Made by a program: the position numbers and the translations under genes. The notes under the pieces were generated by a model. The model worked only from the letters and a program-made list of their open reading frames with translations. It was not told where the DNA came from and did not search any database. From Pelagilacustribacter sp045567335 (GTDB lineage Bacteria > Pseudomonadota > Alphaproteobacteria > Pelagibacterales > Pelagibacteraceae), in the NCBI GenBank assembly GCA_045567335.1, contig JBJLCZ010000001.1, positions 283,592 to 347,591 of the forward strand: 64,000 nt of DNA. The letters are read 5' to 3'. This document shows, in pieces, positions 52,916 through 61,295 of the stretch. Numbering within the stretch: the first letter of the stretch is position 1; every line of letters starts with the position of its first letter.

Positions 52916-54616
52916 TTATAATTTAATATCTTTTGCAGTTTGATTGTTAATCTTTATTACTCTATCACAATTTTTAAGTCCTGATAAATTGTGAGATATA
53001 AACAAAATTGTTATACTATTGTTTAATTCTCTCATAATTTTAACAATTTTTTCCTCTGTTTCCACATCTAAAGAGTTTGTTGCTTCATCAAAAATAATTA
53101 TTTCAGGTTTGGGATATAAAGCCCTAGCTATACCTATACGTTGTAGCTCTCCTCCAGAAATTTTTACTCCTCTCTCACCTACTACTGTATCAAGTCCGTC
53201 AGGTAATTTTTCAATGAAATTTTTCAATTCAGACTTAATTAAACATTCATTTAAATGTTCATGATCTATTTTGTGGTCTTCTATACCAAAGGCTATATTT
53301 TTTGACAAGGTATCATCAATTAAAAATACAGACTGTGGAACAAAAGTTATTTTAGAAAAATTTATTTTTATATTACCGCTAGTAGGTTCTATAAGACCAA
53401 GTATTAAATTACCCAAAGTACTTTTTCCAGATCCTGAATCTCCAGTTATTCCAATAAATTCTTTTTCTTTAATCGAAAGATTTAAGTTAGTAATAATATC
53501 TTTTTTATTTTTATACTTAAATGAAGTATTTTCAAAAACTATACTATTATTTTTTAAATTTTTAGAAATATTATTTTTTGGAATATCTAGGGAATTATTA
53601 TCTTCTTTATTCAAAATTAATTCTTCATAAATATTATTTAAACTTTTCTTGCCAAAATTATATAGCTGAAGTGACCCAAGACATCTACTTACAGATGGAA
53701 GTAGTCTTATAAAAGCAACACCAAAAAATCCAAGAACAACTAAAATATCTAAATTAGATTTACCTTGAGATTTCAATAAAATAATTAAACCTAAAAGTAC
53801 AATTATAAAAAATAATTCCAAAACTAATCTTGGGATACTATTATATAATCTCTCAGTTTTTCTAATTTTACTTCTTTGATAATTGGGGTTAAAAAAATTT
53901 CTTAAAAAATAACTAGATTTTTTAAAAACTTTAATATCTTTAATCGCCTGAAAACCTTGAAGTAAGGACTTTATTCTTTGATTTTGAAAAATTTCTTTTC
54001 TTTTTCCAAGTGATATTACTCGAACTTTTATAAATTTATGAATTGTAAAAGTAATAATTCCAAGTGAAAAAATTGAAATAGATAATCCTGTTGGTTCTAT
54101 AAAGAATAATAATAAAACTAAAAATAAAATTAATATAAAATCAGTTGCAATTGTTATTAAACTTTCTAGTGTATCTGTAAAAATATCTACATTTTCTGCT
54201 GAGTTATAATACATTCTACTAGAATTTTGATCTGTGTGATAAAGAAAAGATTTTTTAATATATGTAGTAAAGATATTATTAGAAATACGAACAGTTACGT
54301 CTTCCAAAAATTTAAATTTTAATAATCCTATAACAAATAAAGTTAAATTTTTAGCAAAATATAATAAAAATAAAATTACTAAACTAAACATTAGGCCTTT
54401 ATTGTGAAAAAAATCTAAAAAATTATTTATTAGTTCATTTTTATTCGATAGTATATTTTGTCCTTGATCACTTAGTAAAATAGACAAAATTGGTAATATA
54501 AAACTAACTCCTAACATTTCTAAAAAAGCACTTATAATCATAAAAAATGTAATAAATATTAGCCAATATTTTTCTTTTTTATTTAGGACTAGCAATATTT
54601 TTTTTAATGATCCCAT
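52916..54616 (-). CDS. ABC exporter (MsbA/PglK type), fused permease-ATPase
   Basis: A half-transporter of 566 residues with six membrane helices in the first 320 residues. The ATPase has GDSGSGKSTL (Walker A), ISGGELQRIGIARAL (signature), IIIFDEATNSLD (Walker B) and the ISHN switch His. Placement inside the polysaccharide island suggests flipping of a lipid-linked oligosaccharide, as PglK does. Its start overlaps the DUF4910 gene by 13 bases. Confidence 0.92.
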   Translation of the reverse strand: MGSLKKILLVLNKKEKYWLIFITFFMIISAFLEMLGVSFILPILSILLSDQGQNILSNKNELINNFLDFFHNKGLMFSLVILFLLYFAKNLTLFVIGLLKFKFLEDVTVRISNNIFTTYIKKSFLYHTDQNSSRMYYNSAENVDIFTDTLESLITIATDFILILFLVLLLFFIEPTGLSISIFSLGIITFTIHKFIKVRVISLGKRKEIFQNQRIKSLLQGFQAIKDIKVFKKSSYFLRNFFNPNYQRSKIRKTERLYNSIPRLVLELFFIIVLLGLIILLKSQGKSNLDILVVLGFFGVAFIRLLPSVSRCLGSLQLYNFGKKSLNNIYEELILNKEDNNSLDIPKNNISKNLKNNSIVFENTSFKYKNKKDIITNLNLSIKEKEFIGITGDSGSGKSTLGNLILGLIEPTSGNIKINFSKITFVPQSVFLIDDTLSKNIAFGIEDHKIDHEHLNECLIKSELKNFIEKLPDGLDTVVGERGVKISGGELQRIGIARALYPKPEIIIFDEATNSLDVETEEKIVKIMRELNNSITILFISHNLSGLKNCDRVIKINNQTAKDIKL

Positions 54617-55890
54617 TTTACGAGTCTGAGTTTTTTAAGTTTTTTTATTATTTTGATTATTTTTTTAAGTTTTAAATTAGTTTTTTTTTCTATTTCTTCT
54701 AAAGAATTTTTGCCATCGCAGTAGCTTAATATATTAAGCAAATTTGAAGCCTCAACATTCTTGTTTTCTTTTTTACTAATAGTGGAATATAATTTATGTT
54801 TAGTTAAAAAAGGTTCACAATAAATTTTTGATAACGGATAAATACTTCTCTCGATTTCTAAAATAATTTCTTTAAAAATATTATAACCTCCCATTAATCC
54901 TTTAGCATTAACTACATTTCCAAGAGAATCTAGAGAAGTATGATATTCTGGATATTCACCATACTTTGTTCTCATTATTGATGAAATTGGCAAATCTACT
55001 CCTGGAGAACAGTACTGCCTTTCATCACTTCCTCTCTCCATCCAAGAATATTTTTTATATTTTTTTACTTTTTTTCCTAAAATTTTTTTTGCTATTCTGT
55101 CTGAAATAGTATTTTCATCTCTTGATGGTAAAAACGAATAATTTCTATTATCACCAATACAACTTATGTTGTAACCTGCAAAAACATTTTTTTTTAATTG
55201 TTTTAAATTGTTGCTTAAATAAGCTATTGAACCAATTGTCTCTGAAATAAAAATTATTCTATATGTGTAATTTAATTTTTTTTGACTTGATAACCATTTA
55301 GCCAAATAAATTGCTACTGTTGGCCCTGAGATTTCATTATTTGCTAGAGATGGGTGACATATATAAGTTGACAAAAATACTTCTTTTTTTGATTTTCCTT
55401 TAATTATTATTTCTCCAAAATTTAATTTTCCTTTTTTAAAATTTGAGTCTATATAAACTTTATATTTATCGTTTTTCTTTAATTTTTTTCTATCTTTATA
55501 AGATAAACAAAAACCCCAATCTTTCTTATAATAAGAAGTAACATACGGTATTGCATTTGATTGTTTTTTCGAAGAATGTAAATGTTTTTGTAAATTGTTA
55601 TAACTAATTCTTTTGTTAATTGACTTAGAATAACTTACTAAATGAAGATTGTTATTTTTAATATCTACAATCTTTTTTCCATATTTATCTTTTATCCATG
55701 CAGAATTAACAGACCATTCATGAGGTATTATCCAATCAAAAACTTTTTTTCCTGATTCATAACCTTTAATTTTAAGTTTTGGACAAACTTTTTTTAACAA
55801 TCTAAGTGTTTTTCTATTTTGAGAGCCCGCTAAACTTCTATGAATCGGAAATAGCTTTTCTGCTAATTCGTACAATTTTTTATGTAACAT
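54604..55890 (-). CDS. DUF4910 aminopeptidase-like protein (copy 2)
   Basis: The 428-residue canonical copy. N-terminal LFPIHRSLAGSQNRKTLRLL is typical of the family. The putative zinc and catalytic residues stand in YICHPSLANNEISGP, FISETIGSIAYLS, CIGDNRNYSFLPSRDENT, RGSDERQYCSPGVDLP and YPEYHTSLDSL; a winged-helix tail (from about residue 365) follows. Unlike the copy at 43.8 kb, all expected ligands are present. The family occurs in LPS and capsule loci with no settled function; deacylation or an amide-forming reaction on sugars is possible. Confidence 0.83.
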   Translation of the reverse strand: MLHKKLYELAEKLFPIHRSLAGSQNRKTLRLLKKVCPKLKIKGYESGKKVFDWIIPHEWSVNSAWIKDKYGKKIVDIKNNNLHLVSYSKSINKRISYNNLQKHLHSSKKQSNAIPYVTSYYKKDWGFCLSYKDRKKLKKNDKYKVYIDSNFKKGKLNFGEIIIKGKSKKEVFLSTYICHPSLANNEISGPTVAIYLAKWLSSQKKLNYTYRIIFISETIGSIAYLSNNLKQLKKNVFAGYNISCIGDNRNYSFLPSRDENTISDRIAKKILGKKVKKYKKYSWMERGSDERQYCSPGVDLPISSIMRTKYGEYPEYHTSLDSLGNVVNAKGLMGGYNIFKEIILEIERSIYPLSKIYCEPFLTKHKLYSTISKKENKNVEASNLLNILSYCDGKNSLEEIEKKTNLKLKKIIKIIKKLKKLRLVKWDH

Positions 55891-55894
55891 AATA

Positions 55895-56548
55895 TTATTT
55901 TTTAGAAATTGAGATCATTACATCTGATTTTCCCTTGAGAAAACTAGGTAAAGGAATTTTAGTATCGTTTCTTGCAATTAATAAATATCTTGCATAAAAA
56001 AAAGCGAAAGGTAATCGCCAAATCTTTGGATTTTTTTTTACTAACCATGGAAGTACCTTGTTTTTCTTAAAATTAAATAGATTTAAAGTTTCATTCAATT
56101 TTATTGGTGTAAAAGGATTTACATGAGTACTGTCATCATAGAAATTTTGATAGCTATATTTAAAATTAGGTGTAACAAGTATCATAATTCCATCTTTTTT
56201 TAGTACTCTGCGAGACTCATTAAAAAAATTAGAAACATCTTTAAGATGTTCAACTACAGAATTGGAAGTAATAATGTCTATACTTGAATCTTCTATTGGA
56301 AATCTATCTTTTTCAAAGTCAACTTTTTCTATATCGAGTCCTTCTCCCTTAATTTGATTTGTTTTGAGAACACTCAAAAAACTTCCATCTCCTTCCCCGA
56401 GATCTAAAACTTTCTTATTTTTAAAATCTTCATTGTAAAATTCTTTTATAATTGAATTAAAGGTTTCAAAAACTCTTGTAGCATTATAAATATCTTTATT
56501 ATCGTTTGATAAGCTTAATTTATATTTTTCTTGTAAACGGGTGATCAT
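55895..56548 (-). CDS. Class I SAM-dependent methyltransferase
   Basis: A 217-residue methyltransferase: VLDLGEGDGSFLSVL (motif I), GLDIEKVDFE, FPIEDSSIDIITSNSVVEHLKD (motif II) and RRVLKKDGIMILVTPNFKYS (motif III). The Ubie/COQ5-like core and the STHVNPFTP segment are common in glycan O-methyltransferases. It lies between the DUF4910 gene and the truncated MBL-fold gene on the same strand. Confidence 0.85.
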   Translation of the reverse strand: MITRLQEKYKLSLSNDNKDIYNATRVFETFNSIIKEFYNEDFKNKKVLDLGEGDGSFLSVLKTNQIKGEGLDIEKVDFEKDRFPIEDSSIDIITSNSVVEHLKDVSNFFNESRRVLKKDGIMILVTPNFKYSYQNFYDDSTHVNPFTPIKLNETLNLFNFKKNKVLPWLVKKNPKIWRLPFAFFYARYLLIARNDTKIPLPSFLKGKSDVMISISKK

Positions 56549-56552
56549 TTTA

Positions 56553-57278
56553 TTAAATTGCTAAAAAATTCATTAACATGAATAAATTATCGTCATATTT
56601 ATTTGGCTTTCTATAATAATTTATATCTTCAATTACATTTGAAAAAACAAAATGTCTTGTTAATAGTCCAATCATTAATGAATAAGGCATTCTAAATACT
56701 TCGTAATTTTTATCTTTAATTTTATTTTTCGATAATTTGATTACATCTTCCTTTTTTAAATCTAATCTATAAACAAAATTTTCATCTACTTGAATATAAG
56801 GAATTCTTTTTGGTAAAATTAAATTTCTTTTTTTTCTGCTTATATTTAAATTTTGAATTGCTCTTTTTAAATAAAATGAAAGATTTAATTCTAATTTTTT
56901 TGTAATATTAAAACTTCCTCCTAATTCATACTTACTAGATTTATTTTCTAATTTTTTCATATATTTCGGTAATTTTTTAAAATTAGTATCAGTAAATTTT
57001 CCTGTCATTTTTTTAATTTTAAAATCATATATTGATCCAGGTGACATTAATAAAGGTGTAAATTTTTTATTAAATTTTTGAGCATATTTTACAGCATTTT
57101 TTTTTGTACCTATGCCAGATGTATCACTATAATTTTTTGCTTTATCTCCTCCTAAAACTACTTCTCCTGCAAAAGGAAGAACATACTTGGGTTTTATTAC
57201 TTCTATGTACTTTAAAAAATTTTTTTCTGTTTGTTTGATTTTTTTTAAGCCCTCTATTTTTTTTTGTTTTTTACTCAA
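56553..57278 (-). pseudogene. MBL-fold metallohydrolase, 5' end missing at the join
   Basis: About 240 residues of the C-terminal part of what looks like a metallo-beta-lactamase-fold protein of the UlaG/CMP-Neu5Ac hydroxylase-like type. VIKPKYVLPFAGEVVLGG and TPLLMSPGSIYDF fit that fold near its end. The N-terminal HxHxDH zinc motif is absent because the frame runs into the composition break at about 57,275. The only possible start there is TTG in poly-A-rich sequence. I regard it as a gene cut by the contig join, not a natural short gene; the family call is moderate. Confidence 0.55.
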
Positions 57279-57300
57279 GCTACAATAAAGGCGGAACTAT
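57262..57300. other. Composition break: probable chimeric contig join
   Basis: To the left the sequence is SAR11-like (about 25-30% G+C, A/T runs); to the right it is about 42-45% G+C without homopolymers. A minus-strand gene loses its 5' end here, and so does a plus-strand gene of another family. No tRNA, direct repeat, integrase or insertion sequence is visible. The exact base cannot be fixed but should lie between the last T run at 57,272 and the GC-rich codons starting near 57,290. Confidence 0.8.
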
Positions 57301-58198
57301 TGGAGGGGTGTGTGCTGCCAAAGTATCTGAGGCAGAGGTAATGGTTAATGGTGGAATCTCAAGTGTATTCATAACTAGTGAAATTGTGGATGCCGGCAAG
57401 ATAGAACGGCTTTGTAATTTAGCTGGTCAGAGTCAAATTTTAGTGGCTTGTGAAAATGCTGTTAACGCCCAAAATTTGTCCAAGGCAGCAATGCATTATG
57501 GTGTAAACCTTGGTGTAGTGATAGAGGTCGAGACAGGACTGACCAGATGTGGCATACAGGATTTTGATCAAGGGGTAGACCTAGCGAGAGAAATAAGTGC
57601 GCTTCCAGGACTAGATTTTCAAGGCATCATGAGCCATCAAATGATGGAACAACCTTCTTCTGCTAAAGAAGACCGTGTAATTGAAGGTCGTCAGCTAATC
57701 CAGAAAATTTTAGATACCAAATCAGCTATAGAGTCAGAGGGCATCTCCGTGAATATCGTGTCGACGGGGGAGACTTGGAGTTACGATGTAGCAGGAGAGA
57801 TTCCAGGTGTAACTGAAATACAAGGGGGAAGTTACCTTGTCATGGAAACTAGTTATGACTATATGACAGACTTTCAATTTGCTGGAAAAATACTGACTAC
57901 AATAATCAGTACACCTAGAGAAGGAGTGGCAATTGGTGACGCTGGAATCAAAGCGGTCGGATCATTGAAAGGAATGCCTCAAGTAGATAACAGACGGGAT
58001 TTAACAGTGGAATCTATGGAGGCTAATCGGACCTTATACAGGGTTGAAGAGGGTGGCCATGCTAAAATTGGGGACCAATTATTGTTGATTCCAGCTCAGC
58101 AGGACGCCATGGTCAGCCGCTGGGACAGGTTTATCGGAATAAGAAATGAAAAAGTTGAAACTGTATGGGAAATTTCAGCGAGAGGATGCCACAATTAA
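57281..58198 (+). pseudogene. D-threonine aldolase/D-serine dehydratase-like protein, N-terminus missing
   Basis: The open frame begins at the join and continues for about 305 codons (first standard start GTG at 57308). GVCAAKVSEAEVMVNGGISS is the family block that follows the PLP-lysine region, so the PLP lysine itself (RPHxKTH in relatives) is missing. VVIEVETGLTRCG, STGETWSYDVAGEIPGVTEI and QGGSYLVMETSY belong to the barrel. The C-terminal domain ends WEISARGCHN. The metal-site His-x-Asp/Cys of relatives reads Gln-Gln-Asp (IPAQQDAM), so even the intact gene may lack normal aldolase or dehydratase activity. Confidence 0.72.
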
Positions 58199-58288
58199 AT
58201 GGTGAATAGGCGCCAACGGTATCTCGTATGATTTCTTAATAGGTTAATGGCTATAGATACAGGGACTTAATAACCAAGGACTATCGAT

Positions 58289-59176
58289 ATGGATATAGGT
58301 GTGGTTTTCCCGCAGACGGAAATAGGTTCAGATCCTGGGGCTATTCGAGATTATGTTCAAGCAGTAGAAGACTTAGGCTATTCACATCTGATAGCCTATG
58401 ATCATGTATTGGGCGCAGACATCACACATTATCCTGGGTGGTCCGGGGGCTATAAGTCCGATGATATATTCCATGAGCCTCTGGTTTTGTTTGGTTATCT
58501 AGCAGGCATCAGTAAGCGTATAGGACTAGTCACGGCTATACTTATCCTGGGTCAACGCCAGACTGCGTTGGTTGCTAAACAGGCTGCAGAGGTAGATGTA
58601 CTTAGTAATGGTCGCTTGAGACTGGGGGTAGGTGTAGGATGGAATAGTGTTGAGTACGAGGCTTTAGGGTCCACTTTTCAAGATAGGGGCCGCCGAGCAG
58701 AAGAGCAAATTGATGTACTCAGAAAATTATGGACTAACCCGGTTATAAACTATCACGGGCAACAGCATACCATTATTGATGCTGGAATTAATCCTCTGCC
58801 TGTCCAGGCTCCAATTCCCATATGGATGGGAGCGGGAGGCCGCTTAAGCCCGATACCCTCTTCTCGAGTTTTGAAACGGATTGCAAAAGTTGCTGATGGC
58901 TGGTTTCCTCAATTCCCTCCTGGGCAAGATGGTGAGCAGGCGGTTCTACAAGTCCAAGAGTACGCACGGCAATTTGGCAGGGACCCGGCTTCCATTGGAC
59001 TTGAAGCCCGTATAAATTATTCAGATGGGGATCAAGAATTTTGGGTAGCCAGAGCGGTAGATTGGCGGGAAATGGGTGCCACTCATGTCTCAATCAATAC
59101 GATGCGAGCAGGACTGAAGGGCGCTGATGATCATATTAAGGCGATCCAGCAGTTTAAAGATGTCGTGAATAGTTGA
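58289..59176 (+). CDS. LLM class F420-dependent oxidoreductase
   Basis: A luciferase-like TIM-barrel protein of 295 residues: MDIGVVFPQTEIGSDPGAIR, LGYSHLIAYDHVLGAD, TAILILGQRQTALVAKQAAEVDVLSNGRLRLGVGVGW (motif spread over residues 90-126) and PIWMGAGG. The family uses F420 or FMN to oxidise or reduce small organic molecules. It is very numerous in marine Chloroflexota of the SAR202 type and foreign to SAR11. The gene ends in TGA, showing that TGA is a stop in this genome. Confidence 0.93.
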   Translation: MDIGVVFPQTEIGSDPGAIRDYVQAVEDLGYSHLIAYDHVLGADITHYPGWSGGYKSDDIFHEPLVLFGYLAGISKRIGLVTAILILGQRQTALVAKQAAEVDVLSNGRLRLGVGVGWNSVEYEALGSTFQDRGRRAEEQIDVLRKLWTNPVINYHGQQHTIIDAGINPLPVQAPIPIWMGAGGRLSPIPSSRVLKRIAKVADGWFPQFPPGQDGEQAVLQVQEYARQFGRDPASIGLEARINYSDGDQEFWVARAVDWREMGATHVSINTMRAGLKGADDHIKAIQQFKDVVNS

Positions 59177-59200
59177 CCTGACGACAGTCAACCGTTTTTA
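59172..59200 (+). terminator. Possible terminator between convergent genes
   Basis: GTTGAC (59172-59177), a nine-base loop and GTCAAC (59187-59192) form a six-pair hairpin followed after CG by TTTTTA. It begins within the stop of the LLM gene and lies before the opposing peptidase stop, so it could end the LLM transcript. The stem is short. Confidence 0.4.
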
Positions 59201-60541
59201 TTAAAATCCTTTGCCAACCAGGTTTTCAATATCATCAATCTCTGAAGGGATAGATGACGATAATACTTTGTGTCCTGTGTTGGTTACTAGTACGTCATCT
59301 TCAATTCGTATACCGATACCCTTTAGATGAGATGGAGATTCAGTGGCCTGTGTTCCGAAATACAGCCCTGGTTCTATGGTAAATACCATCCCTGATTGTA
59401 GCTCTGTTGCCCTATCTGCGTTTCTGTAAGGTCCTGAATCATGTACGTCTAACCCTAACCAATGAGAAGTTCCGTGCATATAATATGGACGGTATGCTTG
59501 TTCTTCGATTAATCCGTCCACGGATCCATCCAGAACCTTTAAGTCTTTTAGGCCCTGAACCAATGTACGAAGAGCAGCCATGTGTGGTTTATCGAAACCT
59601 GCTCCCGGAATTATTGCATCAAAAGCATTGGCTTGTGCGTCTAAAACTATCTGGTAGACTGCTCGTTGCTCTGGGCTAAACTTGCCATTGACGGGCCACG
59701 TTCTAGTTATATCGGCAGTATAGAAATCAATTTCTGCGCCGGCATCGATTAACAAGAGATCACCGTCGTTCAATCTAGCCCGGTTCTTGATGTAATGCAG
59801 GATGCAAGCATTACCGCCCGAAGCTACGATAGAGGGATAACCGTTCCGTGGTGAACCCATGCGACGGAAATTCACTTCCATTTCTGCTTGGACTTGGTAC
59901 TCGTAAGATCCTGGATTAGTGGACCGCATAGCAGATTCAAAGCCGCGTCCAGTGATATCTATGGCGTTTTGAAGGTATTCTATCTCCAATTCGGATTTTA
60001 TGAGTCTCATTTGGTCTATGGCTGATTGGGGATCAGTTACGTTGAGTAAAGGTGGGCCACCTCGTTGAGACCCGGATCTCCTTTGGCTTACTAATTTCGC
60101 TATCATAGGATCCACTATCGAATCTGACCCTATCGAATATTGTAGATCTGCTACTTCTGATAACAGATCGGGCAGTTTCTCTGCCAACTCTTCTACTGGA
60201 TATGCTAGGTCAGCCCCAAAATTCGATACCGCACCGTCTGTTCCAGCACGATGTCCGACCCAGATTTCAAATCTAGGGTCATATGGGTTCACGAATAAAA
60301 TATACTGATTTTCGCTGTTGGGCCGTATCAATGCGACGGCGTCGGGTTCATCGAACCCAGTAAAATACCAGAAATCTGACAATTGTCTGAATTCATGATC
60401 TACATCGTTGTTTCTAGGCGTATCATGACCAGCGGTTAGAATGATAGCTCCATTACTTAGCGTATTCATAAGTGTGGTGCGCCTTATCGCAAATTGGTCT
60501 GAAGATACGTTAGCCGTTGTAGAAGTCATTCCTTCACCCAT
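59201..60541 (-). CDS. pepP: Xaa-Pro aminopeptidase (M24B)
   Basis: A metallopeptidase of 446 residues that releases N-terminal residues ahead of proline. An AMP_N domain (about 1-165; FAIRRTTLMNTL, DFWYFTGFDEPDAVALI) precedes the pita-bread domain. Its metal ligands are in LLIDAGAEIDFYTADITRTWP (two Asp, listed by position about 266-286), MHGTSHWLGLDVHD (His), FTIEPGLYF (Glu) and GIRIEDDVLV (Glu). The ATG at 60541 is used; a second ATG four codons later is also possible. Confidence 0.93.
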   Translation of the reverse strand: MGEGMTSTTANVSSDQFAIRRTTLMNTLSNGAIILTAGHDTPRNNDVDHEFRQLSDFWYFTGFDEPDAVALIRPNSENQYILFVNPYDPRFEIWVGHRAGTDGAVSNFGADLAYPVEELAEKLPDLLSEVADLQYSIGSDSIVDPMIAKLVSQRRSGSQRGGPPLLNVTDPQSAIDQMRLIKSELEIEYLQNAIDITGRGFESAMRSTNPGSYEYQVQAEMEVNFRRMGSPRNGYPSIVASGGNACILHYIKNRARLNDGDLLLIDAGAEIDFYTADITRTWPVNGKFSPEQRAVYQIVLDAQANAFDAIIPGAGFDKPHMAALRTLVQGLKDLKVLDGSVDGLIEEQAYRPYYMHGTSHWLGLDVHDSGPYRNADRATELQSGMVFTIEPGLYFGTQATESPSHLKGIGIRIEDDVLVTNTGHKVLSSSIPSEIDDIENLVGKGF

Positions 60542-60643
60542 ATTAAATCTGGCTTTATTTTACAGCAATTGTAACACGGTGTTATAAGTTGCTTTTGCCA
60601 TATAATATCCACACCAGTATCTTGATCCAATTTTTAACGGTCA

Positions 60644-61201
60644 ATGAGTGTGAAGTCAAAATTAGCCTGTATTCTCGGATTTCTGATAATAATATGGATA
60701 GTCGAGATTTTTAATGGATTTGTCGGGCATCGGCTAAATTTATGGGGTATTTACCCAAGGACTATATCGGGCTTGATTGGCATACCGATTGCTCCATTTC
60801 TCCACGGTGGTTTAGGCCATATCATCTCCAATACAATCCCATTTTTAATTTTAGGTAGTTTGGTGAGTTTAAGGGGTAGTACGAGATGGATAGGCGTTTC
60901 CTTAGTCATAGTCCTTTTTGGTGGACTGGGAGTCTGGCTAATAGGTCGTCCTGCTGTCCACGTTGGAGCGAGCGGTTTGGTATTCGGCTATTTTGGATAC
61001 CTGGTTGCCAGTGGTTGGTATGATCGCAAGATTAGCTCTGCTTTGATCTCTATTGCGGTAATTATTTTCTATGGTGGCATGTTGTTTGGGGCTTTGCCGA
61101 CCAAAGGTTTTATTTCATGGGAGGCTCATTTGTCTGGATTGATCTCAGGGATTCTCGTAGCAAGATTGATGAGGCAAGGTAAGGTTAACCGGAAAAAGTA
61201 A
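60644..61201 (+). CDS. Rhomboid family intramembrane serine protease
   Basis: A 185-residue protein with six hydrophobic helices. HGGLGHIISNT in the second helix supplies the oxyanion residues, GASGLVFGYFGY the catalytic Ser, and WEAHLSGLISG the catalytic His, so the Ser-His dyad is complete. It cleaves membrane proteins within the bilayer; its substrate is unknown. A 102-base gap with the divergent pepP gene precedes it, in which I see no convincing promoter. Confidence 0.9.
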   Translation: MSVKSKLACILGFLIIIWIVEIFNGFVGHRLNLWGIYPRTISGLIGIPIAPFLHGGLGHIISNTIPFLILGSLVSLRGSTRWIGVSLVIVLFGGLGVWLIGRPAVHVGASGLVFGYFGYLVASGWYDRKISSALISIAVIIFYGGMLFGALPTKGFISWEAHLSGLISGILVARLMRQGKVNRKK

Positions 61202-61295
61202 TGCTTTCTTAATGTAATTGACTCAAGAGAAATGCAAACATAGACTACGATTTAGTAAATCAGTAAAGTCAGTTGTTTGCGAATATGGAGGTTCG

